A stretch of DNA of 40,315 bases from a virus: IMG/VR virus record IMGVR_UViG_3300015371_000091, positions 1 to 40,315 of that record, one strand, 5' to 3'. Made by a program: the position numbers and the translations under genes. The notes below the pieces were generated by a model. It worked only from the letters and a program-made list of their open reading frames with translations, was not told the origin of the DNA and searched no databases. Numbering within the stretch: the stretch's first letter is position 1; every line of letters starts with the position of its first letter. Shown in pieces: positions 28,299-35,595 of the stretch.

Positions 28299-30346
28299 CC
28301 GGTCGCCTCCAGGTCGGCCGCGTCGACGAGCGGAGCAAACGCCCTCACGCAGGCCGGGTGCTCCAGCGCGGCCGGCGCCTGGTCGAGCGTGAACGCCCGT
28401 CCGTCCATCGCGGCGCACGCCGCGTCGGAGTCGCCATCGAGTACGCGCACGCCGACCACCACGCCCGACGCGCGGTACGACGCGAGCGCCGACACGTTGC
28501 TCGCCAGCCCGAGCTCCGTGCGCGCCACGAGCCGGGCCCGGGCGTCACCGAAGGCCGGCAGCGCCCGGAGCCGCCGCGCCAACTCGGGGATGCCCTCGCC
28601 GGCCTGCTGGCCCTCTACCAGCGCATCGGCGACGGCCCGCCGGGTGGTCTCGGTGATGCCGGAGATATTCCCGCCGGCCTCCATGAGGTAGCGCCGCGTC
28701 GCCGGGTCGTCGATCACGAAGCCGACGGCGAGCTCGGCCCTGACGATGTCGGCGACGTCGGCCAACAGCCCGAGCTGCAACGGCCGCTCGACCTCGGCCA
28801 GGATCTCGGTCTCGATGTCCGGGACGAGATCGCCGGCCGTGTCGCCGCCCGCCCGCAGCCGGCGCACGACGCGGCGCTCGACGCCGGAGAGCCAGCGCCG
28901 AAGCTCGACGAGCCATTCCGGCTCGGCCTCGTCGCGGAGGCCGGCGATCCCGGGCGCCACGTCGTCGGCGCTCTTGGTACTCCCCACGCGCACCGGAGCG
29001 CCTGTAGACGGGCGGGCGGAGTCTAGCATGACCAGACGACGAGCTTGCCCTGAGCGACCCTGAGCGAGCGAGCGAGTCGAATGGGGAGTCGAATGGGGCA
29101 ACGCGTCGTAGCCGATCTCCGCGCGCGCCTCGTCGGCCGTCAGGATGCCGGCCGCGACCAGCGTCTGCAAGCGCGTCGCCAGTGCGTCCTCGTCGTCCTG
29201 CAACGCCCGGACGTCGGACGTGTCGGCCTCGATCCGGACCGTGCGATCGGACGTGAAGTCCGGCACGAGCGAGAGCGTGAGCACGTCGCCGATGTCGTTC
29301 CAGAGCGGTGCCAGCTTTCGCTCCGTGAAGTGCTCCTCGGCCTGCTTGACGTTGTTGTAGATCGAATGTTCGAGCCCCGCGCCCAGCCCGACCACGGCGG
29401 CCGGCACGCCGAGCACCGCAGCGATCCGCTCCTCTGGCACCTGATGCAACACTCTCAGGTCCATCTGCTCGGGCGAGAAGCCGAGCTGCGAGAGCGTCGC
29501 CCCGGGAGAGAGCACCGCGACGGCCCCGACGTTGTCGCCGCCGTACGCCGCACCGACGCGCACCTTCAATTCGTCGGCCTCAGCCTGCGAGAGGTGCTTG
29601 CCGGCGTTGGCGTCCTTGTCCCACGTCAACGCCAGCCCGGCGACCGCCAGGTTCGCGAGCAGCCGATCGGCGTAGCGCGTCGCCTGCTCGTCGGAGCTAA
29701 TCTCGCGGAGCAAGCGACGCAACGGGGACGAGCCCTTCCGGTGGTCGGCGTCGTCCAGGCCGTACCTGAAATGCACGATGTTGGCCGTGCTGATCTCCTC
29801 CGGACGGCCGCCGCCGGACGTGTAGCGGTAGAACGAGATGAAGTCCGACGAGCCGTTGCGCGTGACCGGCTCGATCCGGGATGGCGCGATCGGCCAGAGC
29901 TCGACAACGTTGCCGGTCTCCGGGTCGCCGGCCCGCAATTTTCGCCAGTAGGCATTGCCGTCGACGTGCAAACTCGTGGAGAGGTACGCGACCATCGTCC
30001 GGAGCGTCATGGCCGGGTTGGGCCGGGCCAGCAGATCCGAGAGCGGCGACGGCGGGGCTTCGACGTACTCGTCGGGCGTCACGCGGTAGACCCGGAACGG
30101 CGCCTCCTGGAGCGCGGTCGCGATCAGTTGCAGGCAGGCGTAGACCGCGCTGTTGCCGTCGCCACCACGGCGGGCGTCGTACGGGGCCGGCGTCTGCACG
30201 AGTCGGTTCAGGATGACCACCGTCCCGTTCGCGTCGGCCGGCACGAAGTCGGGCGCCGACTTCTGCTCGGTCGGCATCGGAAGGCTGTCCCAGCCGCGAG
30301 ACTTGCCCCCGGCGTTCAGTGGACCCAACCAGTCGAACATGCCCAC
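28295..30346 (-). CDS. Portal protein fused to a MuF-like head morphogenesis domain
   Basis: 683 residues. I chose GTG at 30346 because AGGGGAGG lies about eight bases upstream; ATG at 30340 is the alternative. Residues ~25-400 are an HK97-type portal (VYACLQLIATALQEAPFRVY, DLLARPNPAMTLRTMVAYL, GNAYWRKL, IVHFRYG, VPEERIAAVLGVPAAVVGLGAGLEHSIYNNVKQAEEHF). Residues ~440-683 resemble the MuF / SPP1 gp7 minor head domain (ISGITETTRRAVADALVEGQQAGEGIPELARRL, RLVARTELGLASNVSALASYRASGV, DACAAMDGRAF). The two are usually separate genes. The junction (~417-434) is encoded by interspersed repeat R7. It forms the packaging vertex. Confidence 0.9.
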   Translation of the reverse strand: MGMFDWLGPLNAGGKSRGWDSLPMPTEQKSAPDFVPADANGTVVILNRLVQTPAPYDARRGGDGNSAVYACLQLIATALQEAPFRVYRVTPDEYVEAPPSPLSDLLARPNPAMTLRTMVAYLSTSLHVDGNAYWRKLRAGDPETGNVVELWPIAPSRIEPVTRNGSSDFISFYRYTSGGGRPEEISTANIVHFRYGLDDADHRKGSSPLRRLLREISSDEQATRYADRLLANLAVAGLALTWDKDANAGKHLSQAEADELKVRVGAAYGGDNVGAVAVLSPGATLSQLGFSPEQMDLRVLHQVPEERIAAVLGVPAAVVGLGAGLEHSIYNNVKQAEEHFTERKLAPLWNDIGDVLTLSLVPDFTSDRTVRIEADTSDVRALQDDEDALATRLQTLVAAGILTADEARAEIGYDALPHSTPHSTRSLAQGRSGQARRLVMLDSARPSTGAPVRVGSTKSADDVAPGIAGLRDEAEPEWLVELRRWLSGVERRVVRRLRAGGDTAGDLVPDIETEILAEVERPLQLGLLADVADIVRAELAVGFVIDDPATRRYLMEAGGNISGITETTRRAVADALVEGQQAGEGIPELARRLRALPAFGDARARLVARTELGLASNVSALASYRASGVVVGVRVLDGDSDAACAAMDGRAFTLDQAPAALEHPACVRAFAPLVDAADLEATG
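29043..29099 (+). repeat. Interspersed repeat copy R7 at the portal-MuF junction
   Basis: It reads GCTTGCCCTGAGCGACCC, then TGAGCGAGCGAGCGAGTCG, AATGGGGAGTCGAATGGGG. On the minus strand it encodes PHSTPHSTRSLAQGRSGQAR, exactly between the portal and MuF domains. Confidence 0.85.
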
Positions 30347-30367
30347 GGCGACCACCTCCCCTCGCTA

Positions 30368-30394
30368 TGGTGAAAACGCGTCGAGGTTTCACCA
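30368..30394 (-). promoter_or_regulatory. Leader hairpin (f) before the portal gene
   Basis: A perfect 8-bp stem, TGGTGAAA with TTTCACCA, lies between the large terminase stop and the portal ribosome site. A -10-like TATTAG (30407-30402, minus strand) lies eight bases before it. A local promoter or processing site for late genes is possible. Confidence 0.55.
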
Positions 30395-30401
30395 CCCCAG
30401 A

Positions 30402-31736
30402 CTAATACACGTAGACGCTTCTCTGCTCCTTGACCATCAGGTCGGTGAGCGCCCAGACCAGCGCGTCGAGCCGGTTCGGCGACTGCCCGGAGTCCGGCGT
30501 CCACGACGTCAGCTCCTCTTCGAGCTCGGGGTAGACCTCGGCGTGGACGACGCGCTTCTCAGCATACAACTGCGCGACCGGCTGCGCGCGCACGGCCTTG
30601 CCTCTCGAGGCATGCACCGCCTTGTAGGTGACGCCGGTGACGCCCATCGCCCGCGCCGCCGTGCGTATCACCGCCTCGACCATGTCGCCGCCATAGTTAG
30701 CCTCGCCGACGATCGCGTCGGCCGCGAAATCGACGTACGCCTGCACGGCGCGGCGGCCCCAGCCGTCCGGCGCGAGCCGGCACGAGCGGTCGGCCAGGAC
30801 CGAGCCGCGCCCGTCCGGGCCGACGCCGGCGACGACGATGCCCTGCTCGTCGTTCTCCGGGTCAGATCCCCCGGAGGGATCGACGGCGACGACGACGCGC
30901 GTCCGGTCGGCCGGCGGCTCGGCGTGCACCAGCATGTCGTACGACCAGAGCGCGCCCGGGACGTCGGTCAGGATCTCGCCGCCGATCTCCTGCCGCCCGA
31001 GCCGCGTGCCGCGATAGCGCTCCAGGCGGCGACGGTACTGCTCGCCGAGCGCCGGGTTATCGTCGGTCGTCGCCCGCGTGACCGACGTGGACGGCGCGTT
31101 GAGCAGCTCGGTCAACAGCTTGCGCGGCTTCGGCGTCGTCGACGCGACGCAGCGCGGGTGACGGCCGATCCGGAGCCCGAACTGCATGTGATCCCAGCAC
31201 TGATCGAGCTTCGACCAGGCCATCAGCTCCTCAGCCCACGCCCAGCACCGATTTCCGCCCGCACGGAGACGCTCGACGTCGTCCGGGCCGTGCGCGCCGA
31301 ACAGCTTCGCCTCAGCTCCCGACGGCCAGAGCACGAACGTCCCACCGAGACGGTTGACCAGCCGCACGGCCGGGTTGTGCGCCCGGATACCTGACGGCCC
31401 GTTCACGCAGGCCTCGGTGGCATCGCCGAGCGTCGGCGCGACGATCGCGGCGCGGTGGCCGCCGGGGATACCCGGCAGGCACGGCGGCCCGGTCATGTGC
31501 GCGTCGGTCGCCGCCGCCGCTGCGTCGGTCTTTCCAGCGCCACGGCCGGCCAGCAGGAGCCACAGGTCCCAGTCGCCATCGGGCGGGATCTGGTGCGGGT
31601 ACGGCACCCACGGCTCGGATGGGTCGCGGCCGGCGAGCTCGGCGGCAAGCTGCGCCGCGCGCGCCGAGATCAGCCGCCGCACCAGCGGTCGGACGACGGC
31701 GGCCTCGGCCGGGCTAGCCGCGAGCGTTCCGGGCAC
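30402..31736 (-). CDS. terL: Large terminase subunit (TerL)
   Basis: 444 residues, GTG start at 31736 overlapping the small subunit by 23 bases. The ATPase has Walker A LLLAGRGAGKTDAAAA (G64-T70) and a Walker B-like CWAWAEELMAW with the catalytic acid at E169-E170. The nuclease half has VVVAVDPSGG, VGEANYGGDMV and NRLDALVWALTDL, supplying the three acidic metal ligands. It packages DNA into the prohead through the portal. The gene order TerS-TerL-portal-protease-capsid is standard apart from the inserted genes. Confidence 0.95.
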   Translation of the reverse strand: MPGTLAASPAEAAVVRPLVRRLISARAAQLAAELAGRDPSEPWVPYPHQIPPDGDWDLWLLLAGRGAGKTDAAAAATDAHMTGPPCLPGIPGGHRAAIVAPTLGDATEACVNGPSGIRAHNPAVRLVNRLGGTFVLWPSGAEAKLFGAHGPDDVERLRAGGNRCWAWAEELMAWSKLDQCWDHMQFGLRIGRHPRCVASTTPKPRKLLTELLNAPSTSVTRATTDDNPALGEQYRRRLERYRGTRLGRQEIGGEILTDVPGALWSYDMLVHAEPPADRTRVVVAVDPSGGSDPENDEQGIVVAGVGPDGRGSVLADRSCRLAPDGWGRRAVQAYVDFAADAIVGEANYGGDMVEAVIRTAARAMGVTGVTYKAVHASRGKAVRAQPVAQLYAEKRVVHAEVYPELEEELTSWTPDSGQSPNRLDALVWALTDLMVKEQRSVYVY

Positions 31737-32127
31737 GTTTCAGGATCTCCTGCGCCTCGGCGAGCGCCTCGGCCTCGACGTCGTCGCCGAGCCCGGCCGC
31801 CTGCACCATCTCGCGGATCTCGTCGGCCAGGTCGATGGTGACACGGCGGCCCCAGTCCTCACGGCGCCGCCGTTCAAGCCAGAGGAATGCTGCGCGCCAG
31901 GAGCCCGCGTCGATCGCCTGGCGGACCTTGACGGTCGCGTACACCTCGGCCTGGGCCTCGGCCTGTATGACAGCGTGACGAAACGCGACGAAATCCCGCA
32001 GGTAGCCCGAGATCCGTCGGCGGTGGATGCCGGCCGCCTCGAACGCCGCCGTCCGCGTGGCGCCCGCCCGGAGCGCGTCGAGGATGACCTTCTCGGTCGC
32101 CGGCGTGAGCTTCGATGGTCTTGCCAT
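31714..32127 (-). CDS. terS: Small terminase subunit (TerS)
   Basis: 137 residues, ATG at 32127 with TGATG overlap. It begins ARPSKLTPATEKVILDALRAGATRTAAFEAAGIHRRRISGYLR, a helix-turn-helix typical of TerS, then helical FRHAVIQAEAQAEVYATVKVRQAIDAGSWRAAFLWLERRRREDWGRR, a pattern common to small terminases. It recognises the packaging site. Confidence 0.85.
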   Translation of the reverse strand: MARPSKLTPATEKVILDALRAGATRTAAFEAAGIHRRRISGYLRDFVAFRHAVIQAEAQAEVYATVKVRQAIDAGSWRAAFLWLERRRREDWGRRVTIDLADEIREMVQAAGLGDDVEAEALAEAQEILKRARNARG

Positions 32128-33020
32128 CAGGCACCCGCCCGTCCATCTATGAGGCGTCGAAGCTCGGCCGATCGGACGTCGCCGATCGCCCGCAACGTCA
32201 TGCCGTACTCATCGACGGCCGGCAGCGTGGCCAAGTCGACGTCGGGGCGGCGTCGGAGCGGCGTGTCGAACCGCCGCCAATTGACGACGTGTTGTGGTCG
32301 ATTCCACCGGCGACGGACGGTCACCACGCCGGGCCAGAGTCGTTCGAGCGCCCGTGCCATCTTCAGCCGTCCGTCACCGGCGTACAGCTCCGCCGTATTG
32401 CCGCCGCGCATCGTGAGCGTCTGGACTTTGTTCGCCATGAATGCGTTGAGCAGCACCGTGCACCACCCACCGGCCAACGCTTGAAGGCAGTAGTCGGTGT
32501 CTTCGTTGTACCGCCCGCGCCAGCGATACGGCAGCGCGTTCATGATGAGCGAGCACGAGTAGACGTGCACGTTCAGCCAGAACGGTGCTCGCGGTGGGCC
32601 GCCGCCGTCCCGCGCGAACTGCTCATAGTTGCATCCGGCCACCGCCACGTTCTCGTAGCGATCGGCGAAGTCCTCGACGACGGCAAGGGCCAGCCCGGCC
32701 ATGCACGGCAAGCGTTTCCCGCCGTACCAGCGACGGAATCGGATGATGTTGTCGTCGAGCTGCCAGTGTCGTGCATGGCCGTCAGCCGAAGCGTGGTCCT
32801 TGATCCAGTTGCGCGCCGGGATCGAGCCGAGCCCGAGATCGGAGAACGGTAGCACCAGCACGCGCGCATCTCCGAAGCGGGCCGCGTACGCGTCCGCTTC
32901 GACCGGCTCGACGACCAGTGAGAACGGCACACCGTCGGCGTCGAGCATCCGAGCCGTCAAGCACCGCTCGGCACGCCCCTTCGATGGGATGTAGACGGGG
33001 TAACGCGGTAGCGTCGTCAC
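32127..33020 (-). CDS. TET-associated-type glycosyltransferase (DNA-base modification candidate)
   Basis: 297 residues, GTG at 33020 with GAGGG five bases upstream. It reads YPVYIPSKGRAERCLTARML, FSLVVEP, VLPFSDLGLGSIPARNWI, ARHWQLDDNIIRF (D89-D90-N91), RYENVAVAG, LNVHVYSCSLIMNALPYRWRGRYNEDTDYCLQ (N172-D176) and MRGGNTAELYAGDGRLKMA. These are the motifs I know for the TAGT family predicted by Iyer and colleagues to glycosylate oxidised bases in phage DNA. No TET/JBP dioxygenase is visible in this genome, so the acceptor base is unexplained. The ParB-like gene is directly upstream, a typical companion. Confidence 0.75.
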   Translation of the reverse strand: MTTLPRYPVYIPSKGRAERCLTARMLDADGVPFSLVVEPVEADAYAARFGDARVLVLPFSDLGLGSIPARNWIKDHASADGHARHWQLDDNIIRFRRWYGGKRLPCMAGLALAVVEDFADRYENVAVAGCNYEQFARDGGGPPRAPFWLNVHVYSCSLIMNALPYRWRGRYNEDTDYCLQALAGGWCTVLLNAFMANKVQTLTMRGGNTAELYAGDGRLKMARALERLWPGVVTVRRRWNRPQHVVNWRRFDTPLRRRPDVDLATLPAVDEYGMTLRAIGDVRSAELRRLIDGRAGA

Positions 33021-33021
33021 G

Positions 33022-33672
33022 TCAGCCCTCGAAGCGCACGGACGTCTGGTCGACCCGCTCGGCCGGCGGCGGCCAGCGTATCGAGACGGTGTGCTCGCCG
33101 AGCGCGAGGCCGACGAGCTCGGCGAATCGCGTTCGGTCGTCGGCATCCGCGAACGTCACCGTCAGTCGAAGCGTCGTCTCGGACGGCTCGTACTCAGGTA
33201 GCCCCACCCACTCGGCGGCCGCGTCCATGTCGGCAATCTCCGAAGCCGGCCGCGTCACCATCACCAGATTCGCCAGCATCATCTCGTCATAGCCGGTCCC
33301 GAGCAGCGCCCCCAGGTCGACCGAGCCGACCTCGCGGAGTAACTCCGAGAGAGAGCGATCGTCGCTCTCCACCAGGTGCGAAATCTCGTTGTCGCCAATC
33401 AGGAGTTTGATGGCGCGCGGATCGTCCGGGTCGATGTCCAGCCGGACGGCCGGCATCTCGGCGTACCCGAGGCGACGCGCCGCCTCGACCAGTCCATGAC
33501 CGGCTAGGATCGTACTGTCACGCGCGATCACGACCGGGCGATAGACGCCGTGCTCGACGAGCGACGCTTTCAGGTGCTCAATCTGGTCATCCGGGTGCGC
33601 GCGGTAGTTTCGCGGGTGGGGCCGAAGATCATCGAGCCGTACTGCCTCGGTCACATACGACGGAGCCGTCAC
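33022..33672 (-). CDS. ParB-like nuclease-domain protein
   Basis: 216 residues, GTG at 33672 overlapping the AbrB-like gene's stop (GTGA). Residues ~10-100 are a ParB/Srx fold: VRLDDLRPHPRNYRAH, IEHLKASLVEHGVYRPVVIA, STILAGHGLVEAARRLGYAEMPAVRLD. No partition-type HTH follows. The C-terminus (SETTLRLTVTFADADDRTRFAELVGLALG) is a small alpha/beta domain. In phages such proteins accompany DNA-modifying enzymes, which agrees with the adjacent glycosyltransferase. Confidence 0.85.
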   Translation of the reverse strand: MTAPSYVTEAVRLDDLRPHPRNYRAHPDDQIEHLKASLVEHGVYRPVVIARDSTILAGHGLVEAARRLGYAEMPAVRLDIDPDDPRAIKLLIGDNEISHLVESDDRSLSELLREVGSVDLGALLGTGYDEMMLANLVMVTRPASEIADMDAAAEWVGLPEYEPSETTLRLTVTFADADDRTRFAELVGLALGEHTVSIRWPPPAERVDQTSVRFEG

Positions 33673-33896
33673 GGCTTCCCCCTCCGCGCGTTGCGCGCCG
33701 CGAGCTGCGCGGCGCCCCCGTACAACGGTTTCCAGTGTACATCGACCGTCGGCGGCGAGGGATCGAGCACGACGAGCAGCGACCCGGCCGACGTCGGGAT
33801 GACCTCGATCACGGCGCCGCGCACGAACCCGAGCTCGCGGGCGCGGTCGCCGAGGTCGACGAGGCCGCTCGGCAGGACGTGCGTTTTCCGCGTCAT
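33669..33896 (-). CDS. AbrB/SpoVT-like small DNA-binding protein
   Basis: 75 residues, ATG at 33896, overlapping both neighbours by 4 bases. RKTHVLPSGLVDLGDRARELGFVRGAVIEVIPTSAGSLLVVLDPS fits the swapped-hairpin AbrB fold (sense strand, short helix, 'G..v.v' strands). It could be a local regulator. Its C-terminus is basic. Confidence 0.5.
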   Translation of the reverse strand: MTRKTHVLPSGLVDLGDRARELGFVRGAVIEVIPTSAGSLLVVLDPSPPTVDVHWKPLYGGAAQLAARNARRGKP

Positions 33897-34114
33897 CCGA
33901 GATCCTCCAGCCTGACGCCCGAGAGACGGAGCGCGAGCGTTGCCAAGTCCTGCGGGAGCTCGACGGCGTCGGCCGCCTGGCTCGACGTGGCGGCTCGGCG
34001 CACGGTCCACCCGTCCTGCATAGCCGGCCACTCGAACCAGCGGTCGGGCCCCGAGAACCAGCCCAGGTACTCGCGACCACCCGGCACGAGGTAGACGACG
34101 ACATCCGGACTCAC
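33893..34114 (-). CDS. Hypothetical 73-residue protein
   Basis: GTG start at 34114 overlaps the upstream stop (GTGA). It reads SPDVVVYLVPGGREYLGWFSGPDRWFEWPAMQDGWTVRRAA, aromatic and beta-rich, then helical. Not recognised. Confidence 0.6.
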   Translation of the reverse strand: MSPDVVVYLVPGGREYLGWFSGPDRWFEWPAMQDGWTVRRAATSSQAADAVELPQDLATLALRLSGVRLEDLG

Positions 34115-34455
34115 GACTCCTGCGCCTCCACGCGCGCCCGCTCCAGCAGCCCGGCCAGCATGTCGCGTGCGCGCCGGAACGAGTCCCGCTCGTAGCTTGC
34201 CGTCGCTAACCGCTGGATGAGCGCGTCACGCTCGGCCTCGACCGACGCGACCTTCGTCTGCCAGAAGACGCGCGTCCGCTCGCGCTCCTCGTCGCTCAGT
34301 TCGACGGCCGCGAGCGTCACGCCGCCCTCGTACGCGCCCCTGGCCTCCCAGCCGCCGACGAACGCATCGTACGGCGTCGCGGCCTCGTGGGCATCCGCCC
34401 AGTCATGAAAACGCTCGTCGAGCGGGGTCATGATGCGCTCATCCACCTCGGACAT
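34111..34455 (-). CDS. Hypothetical 114-residue coiled-coil protein
   Basis: ATG at 34455 with a strong GGAGG eight bases upstream, just downstream of TIGR array 1. It reads MTPLDERFHDWADAHEAATPYDAFVGGWEARGAY, then a charged coiled coil (LSDEERERTRVFWQTKVASVEAERDALIQRLATASYERDSFRRARDML). The 'F..GWEA' segment is common in small phage proteins of unknown function. Confidence 0.65.
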   Translation of the reverse strand: MSEVDERIMTPLDERFHDWADAHEAATPYDAFVGGWEARGAYEGGVTLAAVELSDEERERTRVFWQTKVASVEAERDALIQRLATASYERDSFRRARDMLAGLLERARVEAQES

Positions 34456-34474
34456 GATCGCGCCTCCGAAACGG

Positions 34475-34778
34475 GCGACGGCGACACGGCGGATGTGGGG
34501 AGCACACGAAGATTGGTCGCCGGCATTCTGCTATTGGGATACAACGCCCGTTCGGCCGGCGGCATGCATACACTGGGCATCAAGAACCCGTCAGCCGGCG
34601 GCACGTTCAGTTTGGGCAGCAGACCGCGCGCGGCCGTCGGCACGAGCGGCGTGGGGATCACATCGGCGACGGCCGGCGGCATGCTTCGTCTGGGCATCAA
34701 GTCGTAGCTGGCCGCCATGTCACACCAGCACCGGCGCGGCAACCTTGTCGTGGGGAGCATCATCACACCGGCCGCGCA
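34475..34778 (-). repeat. TIGR-type guide array 1 (7 units, 39-bp period)
   Basis: On the plus strand each unit is a 12-nt edge (consensus CGGCCGGCGGCA), a 9-nt spacer A, a 9-nt loop (consensus TGGGCATCA) and a 9-nt spacer B. Loops start at 34496, 34535, 34574, 34613, 34652, 34691 and 34751; the first six are exactly 39 apart and the last follows a 33-nt edge inside the tas gene's 3' end. A/B pairs in order: CGGCGGATG/CACGAAGAT, TTCTGCTAT/ACGCCCGTT, TGCATACAC/AGAACCCGT, CGTTCAGTT/GACCGCGCG, CGAGCGGCG/CATCGGCGA, TGCTTCGTC/AGTCGTAGC, ACCTTGTCG/TCATCACAC. On the minus (tas) strand the loop reads TGATGCCCA, with a box C-like TGATG. Confidence 0.85.
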
Positions 34779-35595
34779 CATACTGCCACTCGACCCACAT
34801 CCCTTTCGTGAGCTCCTTCATCGCGTACCGACGCGCCGCGCTATGCAGATGCGCCGAGGTCTCGGCCCCGGTGCTCGCGTCCGTTTTGACGCACGGGAGC
34901 ACCCGTCCGGTCTTGCTCTTGTGCGTCTGACCCATCGGGCAACCGGACGGGCCGATCCGCGGGCGTGCCAGATACTCCCCTTTCTTGCGGTCGTAGGCGG
35001 CGCGGTACGGCCCGCCGGCCCCGACCTTGACGATGGCGTCGCCGATCTGGGCGCAGACCACGCGGCCCTGCGGCGCGTACGCCGAGCCCTTCGTGCCAGG
35101 CGAGCAGTCCGGGTGGTGGTCGGTCGTGCACGACGGCGTGCAGGTCCGGAGGTGGCCGAACGTGCAGTTCGTGTGCGTCCACGGCACGCCCTTCTCGCGC
35201 CTCGGGGCGTGGCCGTCCACGACGTGCAGCCCGAGGTACTTCCAGAGCGACGAGACCATCCCGAAGCGGTCGAGCGAGCCGGTGACGCCGAGCAGCCGCG
35301 CGAAGCCCGGCAGCCCAATGCCGCGCTGCTCGCCGATCCAGCCAGCGAGCGGGTGCTGCTTGACGAGCGAGACCAGCACCCGGTCAATGGAGCCCTCGAT
35401 CTTCTCGTAGGCCGTCACCACGTCGCGGGCCGGGCCAGCGTACTCGCCGAGCCCGTCGCGCTCGATCGCGGCGACGCGGTTGCCGGCCGCGATCCGCTCC
35501 TTTTGGACGTCCCACAACTGCCGCGCGTAGTGGCCGAGCAGCGCGTGCAGCCAGTCCAGGTCGACCTCCTGGGGCACATGCGGCTTGGGTGTCAT
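34720..35595 (-). CDS. tas: TIGR-associated Tas protein (TasA-like, Nop/IS110-related, no nuclease domain)
   Basis: 291 residues from ATG at 35595, which lies inside array 2; GTG at 35577 is an alternative. Residues ~10-85 are helical (LDWLHALLGHYARQLWDVQKERIAAGNRVAAIE). The core at ~88-125, EQRGIGLPGFARLLGVTGSLDRFGMVSSLWKYLGL, matches the helical segment shared by Nop domains of box C/D proteins and the transposase-20 part of IS110. A Cys/His cluster (~144-164, CTFGHLRTCTPSCTTDHHPDC) looks like a zinc insert. The end, GPYRAAYDRKK and HSAARRYAMKELTKGMWVEW, is IS110/Nop-like. No HNH or RuvC motif is seen. Flanked by three guide arrays, it probably binds tigRNAs and guided DNA without cutting. 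Confidence 0.75.
   Translation of the reverse strand: MTPKPHVPQEVDLDWLHALLGHYARQLWDVQKERIAAGNRVAAIERDGLGEYAGPARDVVTAYEKIEGSIDRVLVSLVKQHPLAGWIGEQRGIGLPGFARLLGVTGSLDRFGMVSSLWKYLGLHVVDGHAPRREKGVPWTHTNCTFGHLRTCTPSCTTDHHPDCSPGTKGSAYAPQGRVVCAQIGDAIVKVGAGGPYRAAYDRKKGEYLARPRIGPSGCPMGQTHKSKTGRVLPCVKTDASTGAETSAHLHSAARRYAMKELTKGMWVEWQYVRGRCDDAPHDKVAAPVLV

Noticed and set aside
34428-34781. Open frames on both strands with 13-residue repeats (AGG..LGIK on plus, LMP...MPPA on minus)
   Set aside because: The 13-residue period is a by-product of the 39-bp guide unit. There is no good ribosome site, spacers vary without codon logic, and the minus frame overlaps the strong start at 34455.
34720-35595. An IS110 insertion sequence
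   Set aside because: Only the Nop/transposase-20-like part is present. No N-terminal RuvC-like DEDD domain or element ends are visible, and the gene is flanked by guide arrays.
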